Positions 1-9,312 of a stretch of DNA of 64,000 nucleotides are shown here, one piece after another; the first letter of the stretch is position 1; the number at the start of each line of letters is the position of its first letter. The notes beneath the pieces were generated by a model. That model did no database searches. It was not told where the DNA came from and worked only from the letters and a program-made list of their open reading frames with translations. Where the stretch lies: positions 163,736 to 227,735 of the forward strand of contig QCJG01000002.1 of NCBI GenBank assembly GCA_003216175.1, given 5' to 3'. Position numbers and translations under genes: made by a program. Source of the DNA: Prochlorococcus sp. AG-409-A10 (GTDB lineage Bacteria; Cyanobacteriota; Cyanobacteriia; PCC-6307; Cyanobiaceae).

Positions 1-233
1 TTTACTAAAAGTTTCAAACCGTCCGCCATTGGCTGAAGAATACCAAGTCCTCCTGCATATTCAGGACCAATTCTCTGTTGAGCTGCTGCAGAAATTTTTC
101 GTTCAAGCCAAACTGTAACTAATACACCAATGACAGCTGACACCAATACTAAAAGCATTGGAAGAGGGATCCATAAAAGATGTGCTAATTCATGAGATAA
201 ACCAAGGTTTTGAATACCTTGGGTAAAACTCAT
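1..233 (-). CDS. ndhA: NAD(P)H-quinone oxidoreductase subunit 1 (NdhA), N-terminal part, cut by the window edge
   Basis: This is a reverse-strand reading frame starting with ATG at 233 and running off the left edge. The translation begins [19 protein letters not shown] and continues through a hydrophobic segment to the motif [20 protein letters not shown]. That ERK...QQRIGP signature is typical of NuoH/NdhA, the membrane subunit at the quinone-binding junction of thylakoid NDH-1. It lies 99 nt downstream of gltA on the same strand. About 77 codons are visible. The track omits it because it is partial. Identity is secure from the motif; nothing can be said about the rest of the gene. Confidence 0.93.
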   Translation of the reverse strand, partial: MSFTQGIQNLGLSHELAHLLWIPLPMLLVLVSAVIGVLVTVWLERKISAAAQQRIGPEYAGGLGILQPMADGLKLLV

Positions 234-332
234 TTCAAGGTCTATACCTGAATTCACTTCTGATATTTAATCTATTAATAAGGTTAGTGTAATTTTGAAT
301 TAATTTTAAATTCAAAAAAAATAAATTTCAAA

Positions 333-1460
333 TTATCTGCTCTCAAGAGGCTGCCAATTTCTATTTGTTGCTCCTTCATAAATTTGTGATGGTCTAAAAA
401 TTCTATTTGCTCCAAGTTGTTCTCTCCAGTGAGCCAACCAACCAGCAACTCTGGAAATCGCAAATACTGGTGTAAACAAATCTCGAGGGATACCGAGCTT
501 TCGATAAACAAGTCCAGAATAAAAGTCAACATTTGGGAATATACCTTTTGGCCCCAGTCTGGAAATTGCTTCTTCTTCAAGTGCTTTGGCTACTTCATAC
601 ATTTCATCTTTACCAAATTCCAAGAAAAGTTCTTCTGCGAAGGCTTGTAAAATTGTTGCTCTAGGGTCTTTGACACGATACTCCCTATGCCCAAAGCCCA
701 TGATTTTCCTTTTTTTTGCAATTGCATTATTGAGAAATGATGAGGCTTTATCAGGTCTTCCAATCTCTTCTAGCATTGCTATCACATCTTCATTGGCCCC
801 TCCATGAAGAGGTCCAGCTAATGTCCCAACTGCAGAAGCTACGACAGCATAAGGATCAGTTAGTGTACTGGCAGTTACTCTTGCGCTAAACGTACTCGCA
901 TTGAGACTGTGCTCTGCATGAAGAATTAAACATCTGTCAAAAACTCTTGCTGCAAGAGGATTTGGCTCCCTCTCGGTGAGCATATAAAGGAAATTAGAAG
1001 AATACGGTAAGTCATCCTGGGGTTGAATTGGATCGTCTCCTTTTCTTATTTGCTCAAAAGCAGCAACCATAGTTGGAATTTTTGCAATCAACCTCACTAC
1101 TGCGTCGTAGATATATTTAGGATCATCAATTGCTCTTCGAGAATAAAAGAGGCCCAGAGATGCAGCACTTGCTTGTAAGGCATCCATAGGATGCCCTGAT
1201 TCTGGAAAACACTTGAGCATATCTCTAATTCGAAAGCTCACTCGTCTATGCATTTGAACGTCCTTTTCAAATTTCTGAAGCTCATTTTCAGTGGGAAGTT
1301 CTCCCCATATCAATAGAAATGCGGTTTCTAAAAAACTACTTTTTTGGGCTAGCTCAGATATTGGATAACCTCTATAGTTCAGATTTCCTTCTATCCCATT
1401 GATTTCACATATCCCTGATTTGGTTACTGGAACCCCTTCCAAGCCTGGTTTTAGAACCAA
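333..1460 (-). CDS. gltA: Citrate synthase
   Basis: Citrate synthase condenses acetyl-CoA and oxaloacetate, feeding 2-oxoglutarate for ammonium assimilation in a cyanobacterium. The 375-residue length fits the short bacterial type II-like enzymes. Visible family motifs are YRGYPISELA near the N-terminus, a histidine in HAEHSLNAST, GPLHGGANEDV, and MGFGHREYRVKDPRA. The chosen start is TTG at 1460. The frame stays open upstream to a stop near 1600 but offers no ATG, and family proteins start close to the KPGLEGVPV segment. It is followed by ndhA on the same strand. The identity is clear; only the exact start is uncertain. Confidence 0.96.
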   Translation of the reverse strand: MVLKPGLEGVPVTKSGICEINGIEGNLNYRGYPISELAQKSSFLETAFLLIWGELPTENELQKFEKDVQMHRRVSFRIRDMLKCFPESGHPMDALQASAASLGLFYSRRAIDDPKYIYDAVVRLIAKIPTMVAAFEQIRKGDDPIQPQDDLPYSSNFLYMLTEREPNPLAARVFDRCLILHAEHSLNASTFSARVTASTLTDPYAVVASAVGTLAGPLHGGANEDVIAMLEEIGRPDKASSFLNNAIAKKRKIMGFGHREYRVKDPRATILQAFAEELFLEFGKDEMYEVAKALEEEAISRLGPKGIFPNVDFYSGLVYRKLGIPRDLFTPVFAISRVAGWLAHWREQLGANRIFRPSQIYEGATNRNWQPLESR

Positions 1461-1601
1461 ATTAGTTGTCTTTTGTTCGTTATCTATGGCTTTAGCTCCT
1501 GCAAAATAATTTTTCTGTACAATTGGAAAAAATAATTTTCATCTTAAACTTTATTATACATAATTAAACTATATGTTGAATATAGCACTTTAAACTTTTT
1601 A

Positions 1602-3188
1602 TTAACTTGTTTTTAAGTTGATTTTAACTTTAATGAAGTCTGGATAATTAATTGTAGGGACTGCAATAGAAATATCAATATTTTGCGGTGGGGTTAGCTT
1701 GTTTCCTAGCATAGTTTTAAATAAAATATATGGATAGAAATTATTTAAAACTGTCTTAGTTTTTTCTTCCCCTAAATGTATTTTTAGGACATCATCAAAA
1801 TCATCAACTTTATCTATCTTCTGTTCATTATTTGAATAATTTTGTAAGTAATTTGTATTGTCAAAATTTGAAATAGAAGATAAGCTTTGACTCCAAATGT
1901 ATGTCTCTTCATCTTCTTCAACAATTGCTTCAATATTTTCTTTCAGCTCATATTTTTCATTTTCATCTGTGCTTATTTTTGACCAAATCTCTAGCTTTTT
2001 GTTTTTGAAATCTAGATTTGAACTTAAAAAGTTCTCTTTTTCTAGAATTTTACTTATCTCCGTTTTACTCGTATCAGATTTCCTAGTCAAAACCAACCAG
2101 TCTTTATCATTTATCCAAATTAAATTTCCTTTAGAGTTTTCAAGAACTATTTTGAAAAGTTTAGAATAATCGAAGGTTGTTGATTCTTTTATAAGAGATG
2201 CTATAAGCTTTTCATACGGATGCTCAGAATCTTTTCTAAAATACTGCTTAGGATTATCAACTAATATAAAATCTTTAGGCAATTCAGATTCTTTGTTTAT
2301 ATCAATTAAATTATAATTAATATCTTGAACTGGCATTTTAGTTTTAACATTATAAGATAGTATACCTTCTAAATTTAATTTATTTTTATATAGATTTATA
2401 GAAGATATTAAATTATCTATCTCATTTATTTTAAATAAATTTTTTTCTTGACCTATTAGATTTGAAATTTTCTTTGGAGATATTTCTAATAAAAATAAAC
2501 CGTCTTTAAGATTATCCTTTAATTGAATATTTTTATACTTTTCTTTTGCATTTAATATTTTCCTATCTAATTTCTCTATTGACGATTGTATGATTTTTGG
2601 ATTTGATGCTATTAAAAAAGTATCCTTGTCATATGTAAAGTAAATTGAGTCGTTTGAATTAATTTTTTTTGAAATTATTTTAGTTTTTGAGATGCTTAAT
2701 TTATTGCCTGGGTTATTACTCTCAGCAATAATGTTTGAGCCTAAAATAGATTCTAATTCTTTCTCAATATTTACATCTTCTTTTATTGCTAAGATCATAA
2801 TCCAATCATTTAGAGGTTTTTCGTTTGAAGAAAGTAGGGCAAAGCTCCCATAATCTCCTACCCATTTTGATATGTCTTTTGCAAAATCAAGACTAATTAA
2901 TTTAAAAAAAGAATCTCGAATAAAACTTATTTTTTTATTTATTGTCTTTTTACTAACTTTATCTTGATAATTTCCGACATAGTTTGGAAGTATCGCTGGA
3001 TTCAGTTTCCAGTGAAACACGAGATCACTATCTGTTGGTATATATTTTGAGGAAACAGGCGCATTAAATGTTTGTTCATTTAACTTAGGGATTGGCTTGA
3101 GATGCTGATTGCGCCAGATAAATATTCCTGCGAAAATTGATAAAATGATTATTCCTGATATTAAAAAATAAGGTAGACGTGATTTCAT
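1602..3188 (-). CDS. DUF3352-like membrane-anchored protein of unknown function
   Basis: The 528-residue product starts with a basic stub and one hydrophobic segment (about residues 7-25, YFLISGIIILSIFAGIFIW), so it is probably an inner-membrane-anchored protein with most of its mass outside the cytoplasm. The pattern of a long, Lys/Asn/Ile-rich body with repeated SIYFTYDKDTFLIAS-like beta segments, and a motif resembling the SDLVFHWKLNPAIL start, agrees with the cyanobacterial DUF3352 family. That assignment is by recall, not search. The gene is visibly richer in A+T than its neighbours, consistent with relaxed sequence constraint. It stands alone between gltA and the divergent rhodanese gene. 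No catalytic motif is visible. Confidence 0.75.
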   Translation of the reverse strand: MKSRLPYFLISGIIILSIFAGIFIWRNQHLKPIPKLNEQTFNAPVSSKYIPTDSDLVFHWKLNPAILPNYVGNYQDKVSKKTINKKISFIRDSFFKLISLDFAKDISKWVGDYGSFALLSSNEKPLNDWIMILAIKEDVNIEKELESILGSNIIAESNNPGNKLSISKTKIISKKINSNDSIYFTYDKDTFLIASNPKIIQSSIEKLDRKILNAKEKYKNIQLKDNLKDGLFLLEISPKKISNLIGQEKNLFKINEIDNLISSINLYKNKLNLEGILSYNVKTKMPVQDINYNLIDINKESELPKDFILVDNPKQYFRKDSEHPYEKLIASLIKESTTFDYSKLFKIVLENSKGNLIWINDKDWLVLTRKSDTSKTEISKILEKENFLSSNLDFKNKKLEIWSKISTDENEKYELKENIEAIVEEDEETYIWSQSLSSISNFDNTNYLQNYSNNEQKIDKVDDFDDVLKIHLGEEKTKTVLNNFYPYILFKTMLGNKLTPPQNIDISIAVPTINYPDFIKVKINLKTS

Positions 3189-3264
3189 TTTTTATTATTT
3201 GAGCATTTGTATACTTTTTGAGCTTTGATAATAGAAAGTTTAATCTTTACTTAGAATCTCAAGT

Positions 3265-3621
3265 ATGAACAAGCATATTCCTTTAAATATATCTCCAAAA
3301 GAGTTAAGTGAAATTTTAGAAGATGATTCTTCTGAAAAACCTTTCATTGTAGATGTGAGGGAGGATAATGAAATTGCTATTGCTTCATTTTCATTTTCAG
3401 TATTACATCTTCCTTTGAGTAAGGCTCCAAACTGGTCAGCTCAAATAGGTGAACTGTTGCCGAGTAATCGTCCTATTGTAGTTGTTTGCCATGCCGGTGT
3501 GAGAAGTTTTAATTTTGGTATTTGGCTTTTAGAACAAGGAATAACTAAAAGTGTTTGGAATCTTGTCGGGGGAATAGATGCTTGGAGTACTGATGTTGAC
3601 CAATCTGTTCCAAGGTACTAA
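3265..3621 (+). CDS. Rhodanese-like sulfurtransferase domain protein
   Basis: This is a single rhodanese domain of 118 residues. It has the N-terminal VDVRE signature near residue 30 and an active-site loop CHAGVRS with the catalytic cysteine at about residue 75, so it is likely catalytically competent for persulfide transfer. The C-terminal VGGIDAW segment is also typical. Single-domain rhodaneses of this kind are common in cyanobacteria, and the substrate is unknown. It is divergent from the DUF3352 gene, and its stop lies 13 nt from the convergent trpB stop. Confidence 0.93.
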   Translation: MNKHIPLNISPKELSEILEDDSSEKPFIVDVREDNEIAIASFSFSVLHLPLSKAPNWSAQIGELLPSNRPIVVVCHAGVRSFNFGIWLLEQGITKSVWNLVGGIDAWSTDVDQSVPRY

Positions 3622-3634
3622 TAGGCTCTCTAAT

Positions 3635-4888
3635 TTATATTTTTGATCCTAGTTTTTCAGCAACTGTATTCACATCTTTATCTCCTCTACCAGAGCAGTT
3701 AATTACAATTTCTGAATTATGATTGAGAGTTGGGCAAAGTTTTTCGAGATAGGCAAATGCATGCGCAGTCTCTAGCGCAGGAATAATACCTTCCAATTTA
3801 CAAACTAATTGAAGAGCTTCTATGGCTTCAGTGTCAGTAACAGCTGCATATTCAGCACGTCCAATTTCTTTTAAGTAACTATGCTCTGGTCCAACTCCTG
3901 GATAATCAAGACCTGCACTAATGGAATGCGCCTCCTCAACTTGCCCATCTTTATCTTGTAGTAAGAGACTCATGGCTCCATGAAGAACTCCTACCCTTCC
4001 TTCAGTAATGGTCGCTGCATGTCGACCAGTTTCTACTCCATCTCCAGCAGCTTCCACTCCAATCATTCGCACACTTTTGTCTTCAACAAAAGAATGGAAA
4101 AGGCCCATTGCATTCGATCCGCCACCGACACAAGCTAAAAGAACATCGGGGGACCTCCCAAAAGCTTCTTTGCATTGTTGCTTTGTTTCTTCTCCAATAA
4201 CTGCGTGAAAATCTCTTACCAACATTGGATATGGATGTGGCCCCGCAACTGAACCTAGAATATAGTGAGTCGTTTCAACATTAGTAACCCAATCTCGAAT
4301 AGCTTCGCTGGTTGCATCTTTGAGTGTTGCAGTTCCACTCGTTACTGGTCTAACTGTGGCTCCAAGCAATTGCATTCGGAACACGTTTAAGGCTTGTCTT
4401 CGCATATCTTCTTTGCCCATATAAATAATGCATTCCAATCCAAAACGAGCGCAGACTGTTGCTGTTGCAACTCCATGCTGACCCGCTCCAGTTTCGGCAA
4501 TAATTCTTTTTTTTCCCATCCTTATCGCAAGAAGAGCTTGTCCAAGTGCATTATTTATTTTGTGAGCACCTGTGTGATTTAAATCTTCTCTTTTAAGCCA
4601 AATCCGTGGTCCTTTTAATGTATTTTTTCTGTAATGTTTAGTTAGTCTTGTGGCTTCATATAGTGGAGTGGATCTTCCTACGTAAGTTTTTAGTAAATGA
4701 TTCAGTTCTGAATTGAATGAAGAATCTTTCCATGCTTCTTTAGCAGCTTGCTCTAATTCAATAAGCGCCGGTATTAAAGTTTCAGGAACATATTGCCCCC
4801 CGTACTTTCCAAATCGACCGAGAGCATTTGGCCTTGTTAATGGAGATAAATCCGAATCTTTAAATTGTGTTGGGAGTGTACCTGTCAC
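3635..4888 (-). CDS. trpB: Tryptophan synthase beta chain
   Basis: TrpB joins indole and serine to make tryptophan with PLP. The 417-residue protein carries the PLP lysine in [13 protein letters not shown] (about K110), the phosphate-binding loop GGGSNAMG, and the [13 protein letters not shown] segment, all characteristic of the TrpB1 type that pairs with TrpA. The start ATG at 4888 gives the usual short N-terminal extension before [13 protein letters not shown]. trpA is not in the window, so the genes are unlinked here. The upstream neighbour is the divergent SUI1 gene 40 nt away, and the two may share a promoter region. Confidence 0.98.
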   Translation of the reverse strand: MTGTLPTQFKDSDLSPLTRPNALGRFGKYGGQYVPETLIPALIELEQAAKEAWKDSSFNSELNHLLKTYVGRSTPLYEATRLTKHYRKNTLKGPRIWLKREDLNHTGAHKINNALGQALLAIRMGKKRIIAETGAGQHGVATATVCARFGLECIIYMGKEDMRRQALNVFRMQLLGATVRPVTSGTATLKDATSEAIRDWVTNVETTHYILGSVAGPHPYPMLVRDFHAVIGEETKQQCKEAFGRSPDVLLACVGGGSNAMGLFHSFVEDKSVRMIGVEAAGDGVETGRHAATITEGRVGVLHGAMSLLLQDKDGQVEEAHSISAGLDYPGVGPEHSYLKEIGRAEYAAVTDTEAIEALQLVCKLEGIIPALETAHAFAYLEKLCPTLNHNSEIVINCSGRGDKDVNTVAEKLGSKI

Positions 4889-4928
4889 CTTAGATTAATA
4901 AAATAGTTCCCAGCCAAAAAACAAGAAA

Positions 4929-5252
4929 ATGTCCAAAGGTGGCTGGAGTGAATTCAATGACCCTCTTAAGACAATAGGGAATGACACTCAAAATAGTGTT
5001 ACTCCTAAAGGAAAGCGACAAGTTCGTCTAGAAAGAACTCGATCTGGAAAGAAAGGAAAACTTGTTACTGTTATTAAAGGACTTGAATTAAAGCAAGTAG
5101 AGGCAAAAAAAATTCTTAAGAATTTAAAAATAGCTTGCGGAACAGGAGGAGCTTTGAAAGGTGATTGTTTAGAGTTACAAGGAGATCAAATATCAAAAGC
5201 TCAAGAATTTCTTTTTAAGGAGGGTTTTAGGCCTAAACAGAGTGGAGGTTAA
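4929..5252 (+). CDS. SUI1/eIF1-family translation factor (YciH-like)
   Basis: The 107-residue protein has a disordered basic N-terminus followed by a SUI1 domain: RSGKKGKLVTVIKGLE, then LKIACGTGGALKGDCLELQGDQ. These are the typical strands and the GTGGA turn of the bacterial YciH/eIF1 family. Family members bind the small ribosomal subunit and affect initiation fidelity; the role in cyanobacteria is not established. It is divergent from trpB and 52 nt upstream of cysC on the same strand, so co-transcription with cysC is possible. Confidence 0.92.
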   Translation: MSKGGWSEFNDPLKTIGNDTQNSVTPKGKRQVRLERTRSGKKGKLVTVIKGLELKQVEAKKILKNLKIACGTGGALKGDCLELQGDQISKAQEFLFKEGFRPKQSGG

Positions 5253-5304
5253 TAATCAATTGTGTCTATCAACATGGAGAATAGTAAACAATTAGTCTGA
5301 ATTC

Positions 5305-5940
5305 ATGGATCAAAAATTTCAAAGTCCTCTATCAAAAGCCACCAATATAGTTTGGCATCAATCTTCAGTTGATAGGGAAGCTAGATCTCAGCAAAGAGGA
5401 CATCGCAGTGCAATACTTTGGTTTACAGGTTTATCTGGTTCAGGGAAAAGCACGCTAGCCAATGCAGTAAATGTAGCTCTACACAAAAATGGTTATTCAA
5501 CTTATGTGCTAGATGGCGACAACATCAGACATGGTTTATGCAAAGATTTAGGATTTTCTGATGTTGATAGAGAAGAAAATATCAGAAGAATTGGCGAAGT
5601 CTCTAAACTCTTTCTTGACGCTGGAATAATTGTTTTAACTGCATTCGTATCACCATTTAGAGTTGATCGCGATAATGCAAGATCATTAGTTGGAGAAAAT
5701 GATTTTATAGAAATATATTGTTCAGCTGATTTAGGGGTTTGTGAAACAAGAGATACAAAAGGACTTTATGTAAAGGCGAGAAATGGAGAAATCAAAGACT
5801 TTACTGGAATCTCAAGTCCTTATGAAGATCCTAAATATCCAGAATTGAAAATTGATACTGGAAATTTAGAGATTGATAAATGTGTAGACATAGTTACTAA
5901 CTTGCTTGTGAAGAAAAAGATTATTTCAGAAATTTCTTAG
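5305..5940 (+). CDS. cysC: Adenylylsulfate kinase
   Basis: APS kinase phosphorylates adenosine 5'-phosphosulfate to PAPS in sulfate activation. The 211-residue product has a Walker A loop GLSGSGKST at about residues 42-50, the substrate motif LDGDNIRHGL, and FLDAGIIVLTAFVSPF and KGLYVKARNGEIKDFTGI segments, all conserved in CysC. The length is normal for the stand-alone kinase, with no ATP sulfurylase fusion. A hairpin with a T-run follows the stop. The convergent gene is purE. Confidence 0.97.
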   Translation: MDQKFQSPLSKATNIVWHQSSVDREARSQQRGHRSAILWFTGLSGSGKSTLANAVNVALHKNGYSTYVLDGDNIRHGLCKDLGFSDVDREENIRRIGEVSKLFLDAGIIVLTAFVSPFRVDRDNARSLVGENDFIEIYCSADLGVCETRDTKGLYVKARNGEIKDFTGISSPYEDPKYPELKIDTGNLEIDKCVDIVTNLLVKKKIISEIS

Positions 5941-5947
5941 TAAATTA

Positions 5948-5977
5948 GTAATGAATTTCATGTTCATTACATTTTTT
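5948..5977 (+). terminator. Rho-independent terminator of cysC
   Basis: The inverted repeat GTAATGAA/TTCATTAC forms an 8-bp stem with a 7-nt loop and is followed by A and a run of six T. It begins 8 nt after the cysC stop and overlaps the last codons of the convergent purE. The stem is AT-rich, so it is of moderate strength. Confidence 0.6.
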
Positions 5978-6503
5978 CTAGATACTTTTTAGCTCCAATC
6001 TCTTTAAGTTTTTGATCTTTTTTTACGACAAGGTCGTGAAGCTCAGATCTGTAAATTTTTAATTTATTTGTCAATTCAGTATTGTTAATTGCCAAAATTT
6101 GAGTAGCTAAAAGGCCAGCATTTAGGCCTCCTTCTATGGCAACCGTTGCTACTGGGATGCCTGAGGGCATTTGCAAGATTGAATACATAGAATCTATTCC
6201 TGAAAGCACCTTGCTTTTGACTGGAACGCCTATTACTGGAAGGGTTGTAAGAGATGCGATCATTCCAGGTAAATGAGCAGCCCCTCCAGCTCCAGCAATT
6301 ATGACTCCAAAACCATTTAATTCTGCCATTTGAGCAAAATCCATCATTTCTTTTGGAGTTCTATGAGCAGATAAGATCCTTACTTCATTAGATATGCCAA
6401 ATTGATCTAGAATTGCAACCGCAGGCTGAAGAGTTTTAAGATCTGAATCACTACCCATTACTACTGCCACTTGCTTAAATGTATTAGCTTCGGTTAAAGA
6501 CAA
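5967..6503 (-). CDS. purE: N5-carboxyaminoimidazole ribonucleotide mutase
   Basis: Class I PurE moves the carboxyl group of N5-CAIR to give CAIR in purine synthesis, working with PurK, which is not in this window. The 178 residues include VVMGSDSDLKTL at the N-terminus, ILSAHRTPKEM with the catalytic histidine, and GAGGAAHLPGMIASLTTLPVIGVPV, all diagnostic. The C-terminal helix is slightly longer than in the E. coli enzyme. It is transcribed convergently with cysC and divergently from nagA. Confidence 0.98.
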   Translation of the reverse strand: MSLTEANTFKQVAVVMGSDSDLKTLQPAVAILDQFGISNEVRILSAHRTPKEMMDFAQMAELNGFGVIIAGAGGAAHLPGMIASLTTLPVIGVPVKSKVLSGIDSMYSILQMPSGIPVATVAIEGGLNAGLLATQILAINNTELTNKLKIYRSELHDLVVKKDQKLKEIGAKKYLEKM

Positions 6504-6582
6504 TTCTCAATTTTATAAATCTCATACTTAATAATGCCAATTATTTATGAATTCTGCATTAATTATTTTTAGTTTTTAAGAA

Positions 6583-7743
6583 ATGAGAAAAATTAAAAAC
6601 ATAAAATTACCTCAACCAGTTAAAAGTGAAGATGAAAATAATTTATTCTCACTAGTTTTAGATGAACATGGGATTATTCTGTCGATTGATAAAAGTTCCA
6701 AGAGTAAATCAATTTATGACGAAGATTGGTGTGGTGATTGGTTAAGTCCAAGAGCGATTGATCTTCAAATAAATGGAGGTTTAGGGATCTCATTTACAGA
6801 TTTAACTTTTAACAAAATACCTAAATTATTAACATTGCTTGATCGACTTTGGCTTGATGGTGTTGAAGGAATTTGTCCAACGTTTGTTAGTTGTTCTAGT
6901 GATCAATTCCAATTAGGAATGAAGGTCTTAAAGGAAGCTAAAAAACATACTTCGATAAATAGATGTCGACTTCTTGGTGCTCATATGGAAGGACCTTTTT
7001 TATGTGAATCATATTCTGGAGCACATGATTTAGACAGTGTTTGTAAGCCAAGTATTTCTGCTTTAAATGAAAGAATAAAGGGATTTGAAGAAGACATAGC
7101 ATTAATGACATTGGCTCCAGAATTAAAAGGTTCTTTTGATGTCATTTCTCGTCTAAGAGAATTAAATATCGTGGTTTCACTAGGACATTCTTCAGCTGAT
7201 TTTGATTCGGCGATGAATGCTTTTCATAATGGAGTGACTATGGTTACACATACTTTTAATGCAATGAAAGGTTTGCATCATCGAGCTATTGGGCCTATCG
7301 GAGCGGCGGCAAGAAGAGAGGATGTCTTCCTAGGATTGATTGCTGATGGGGTTCATGTTCATCCAGATATGATTAGGCTTTTAAAGATACTTGCACCAAA
7401 GCAAATTGTCTTAGTTAGTGATGCAATATCAGCTTATGGTTTAGGAGATGGATCGTTTAATTGGGACAAACGCTTGATAACAGTGGACAATGGTTTATGC
7501 AGACTTCAAAATGAAACCATTGCAGGATCCACTTTGCCTTTACTAGATGCATGCATAAAAATAGCTAGTTGGATTAATGATCCTTCTGCTGCTATTTGGA
7601 TGGCAACACTTGCTCCACGTATGGTATTAAGTCAGAACAAAATGACTTCAAAAGCTTTTTTTATTGGAAAAAATATTCAGTCTTTACTTCGATGGACAAT
7701 GAATTCTTGTAATCATCAGTTGTCTTGGCATTTGGCTGCGTAA
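6583..7743 (+). CDS. nagA: N-acetylglucosamine-6-phosphate deacetylase
   Basis: This amidohydrolase-family protein of 386 residues shows IDLQINGGLG near residue 60, AHMEGPFL with the metal-binding glutamate, SLGHSSADFD, the THTFNAMKGLHHR segment and the catalytic aspartate in VSDAISAYG. NagA removes the acetyl group from GlcNAc-6-P for recycling of amino sugars. No nagB or transporter gene is adjacent, so substrate supply is unclear; cell-wall recycling is one possibility. chlM follows 28 nt downstream on the same strand, so co-transcription is likely, though the functions are unrelated. Confidence 0.93.
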   Translation: MRKIKNIKLPQPVKSEDENNLFSLVLDEHGIILSIDKSSKSKSIYDEDWCGDWLSPRAIDLQINGGLGISFTDLTFNKIPKLLTLLDRLWLDGVEGICPTFVSCSSDQFQLGMKVLKEAKKHTSINRCRLLGAHMEGPFLCESYSGAHDLDSVCKPSISALNERIKGFEEDIALMTLAPELKGSFDVISRLRELNIVVSLGHSSADFDSAMNAFHNGVTMVTHTFNAMKGLHHRAIGPIGAAARREDVFLGLIADGVHVHPDMIRLLKILAPKQIVLVSDAISAYGLGDGSFNWDKRLITVDNGLCRLQNETIAGSTLPLLDACIKIASWINDPSAAIWMATLAPRMVLSQNKMTSKAFFIGKNIQSLLRWTMNSCNHQLSWHLAA

Positions 7744-7771
7744 GATTGGTAAGAGGTAATTATCTGATTAA

Positions 7772-8473
7772 ATGACAACGAAAATTGAGAACAATGAAAA
7801 GGCGGAAGTTACTGAATATTTTAATGGGACTGGCTTTGATAGATGGAATCGAATATATAGCGAAAGTGATGATGTAAATAAAGTGCAAAAAAATATAAGG
7901 ATAGGTCACCAAAAGACAGTGGATGATGTCATTAGTTGGTTGAAAGAGTATGACAACATTAAGGATAAAAGTTTCTGTGATGCTGGCTGCGGTGTTGGTA
8001 GTTTAAGTATTCCATTGGCAAAATTGGGTGCTAAATCTATTCATTTAAGTGATATTTCTGAAGCCATGATAAATGAGACAAAAAGAAGAGCAAAGGAAGA
8101 AGATTTGGATTTGAATAAGCTTAATTTTCGAACATCTGATTTACAGAATTTAACAGGTTCATTTAATACAGTTATTTGCTTAGATGTTTTCATTCACTAT
8201 CCTCAACAGGAGGCTGAAGCAATGGTGAAACATCTATGTCAATTATCTGATGAGAGATTAATTGTTAGCTTTGCTCCTTACACTCCTTTATTAGCCCTTT
8301 TGAAAGGTATTGGCCAACTATTCCCGGGACCAAGTAAAACTACTCGAGCATATACATTAAGGGAGACTGGAATTATCGAAGCTGCAAAGCAATCTGGTTT
8401 TAAAGTAGTCAAAAGAAAGTTGAATCAAGCTCCTTTTTATTTTTCGAAATTAATAGAATTTGTGAAATCCTAG
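7772..8473 (+). CDS. chlM: Magnesium-protoporphyrin IX methyltransferase
   Basis: ChlM transfers a methyl group from S-adenosylmethionine to Mg-protoporphyrin IX, an early step unique to chlorophyll synthesis. The 233-residue product has the N-terminal EYFNGTGFDRWNRIY segment typical of ChlM, the SAM-binding glycine loop FCDAGCGVGSLSIPLA, and the later motif DVFIHYPQ. The C-terminal FAPYTPLLALLKGIGQLFPG also matches the family. It probably sits at the membrane periphery, with no transmembrane segment visible. It lies in tandem with nagA and convergent with ycf29. Confidence 0.96.
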   Translation: MTTKIENNEKAEVTEYFNGTGFDRWNRIYSESDDVNKVQKNIRIGHQKTVDDVISWLKEYDNIKDKSFCDAGCGVGSLSIPLAKLGAKSIHLSDISEAMINETKRRAKEEDLDLNKLNFRTSDLQNLTGSFNTVICLDVFIHYPQQEAEAMVKHLCQLSDERLIVSFAPYTPLLALLKGIGQLFPGPSKTTRAYTLRETGIIEAAKQSGFKVVKRKLNQAPFYFSKLIEFVKS

Positions 8474-8505
8474 AGAATTAAAATTTTTATTTTTCAAAAA
8501 TACAT

Positions 8506-9234
8506 TTAGGTAACTAAATGATTTTCAAGTGCATATCTAACTAGTTCTGTTCTACTAGAAGTCCCTGTTTTAATAAATAATCGACTCACATATTTCTCTA
8601 CATTGCGGATAGAAGTCTCAAGTTGCCTTGCAATTTCTTTGTTCATTAAACCTTCCGCTACTAGTTGCAAAACGCTTGCCTCTCTTGGGGTGAAATTAGG
8701 AATCGATTCATCTTTCCGTGAGTTATTTTTATCCCCATGGCTAAGCATTGATTTGATTTCTGTAATCTGTTTTGCCATTTGGCCAACATCAGCATTGGCA
8801 AATCTGGCTGCTTCAGTTAATAATCGCTCTTGCCGCTGAACTACATTTTTAACTCTTGCCACTAGCTCATCGGGATCAAATGGCTTTGGCATGTAGTCGT
8901 CTACACCTGCTTGATACCCCTGAGTTCTATCAGCAGTCATGCCCTTAGCAGTAAGAAAAATGACAGGTGTCCCTCCAAGTCTTTCATCTTCTCTAATTTT
9001 TTTTAAAAGCCCATAACCATCACATCTAGGCATCATAACGTCACTGATAATTACATCAGGGATCATTTTTTGAGCTTTATCCCATCCCTCGTCTCCATCT
9101 ACAGCGGTTGTAACTTGAAATCCTTCATCTTCAAGATAAGCCTGAACAGCAGTTCTTAAACCAGGCTCGTCATCGACAAGTAAAATCCTTGGAGTCTGAG
9201 AAACTTCTTTTGTTGATGGATTTGGGTCACTCAT
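8506..9234 (-). CDS. ycf29: Ycf29-like response regulator (NarL/LuxR type)
   Basis: The N-terminal receiver domain (about residues 15-130) has the acidic pair LVDDE, the phosphoacceptor aspartate near residue 65 in ISDVMMPR, and the conserved lysine near 117 in MPKPFDPDELVARV. A helical linker leads to a LuxR-type helix-turn-helix (about residues 180-242, FTPREASVLQLVAEGLMNKEIARQLE). This arrangement is that of the plastid/cyanobacterial Ycf29 regulators. No histidine kinase is adjacent, so it is an orphan regulator here. Targets are unknown. It is divergent from the cysteine desulfurase gene. Confidence 0.88.
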   Translation of the reverse strand: MSDPNPSTKEVSQTPRILLVDDEPGLRTAVQAYLEDEGFQVTTAVDGDEGWDKAQKMIPDVIISDVMMPRCDGYGLLKKIREDERLGGTPVIFLTAKGMTADRTQGYQAGVDDYMPKPFDPDELVARVKNVVQRQERLLTEAARFANADVGQMAKQITEIKSMLSHGDKNNSRKDESIPNFTPREASVLQLVAEGLMNKEIARQLETSIRNVEKYVSRLFIKTGTSSRTELVRYALENHLVT

Positions 9235-9312
9235 AAAAATTGGACTTTTACAGTTTTTAAAGAGGATATTAGCCTTTATTCCTCTCTATTATTTAGCTTA
9301 ACGAATGAATCA

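Noticed and set aside
8474-8505. AT-rich hairpin between chlM and ycf29
   Set aside because: TATTTTT/AAAAATA with almost no loop is unlikely to be a functional terminator.
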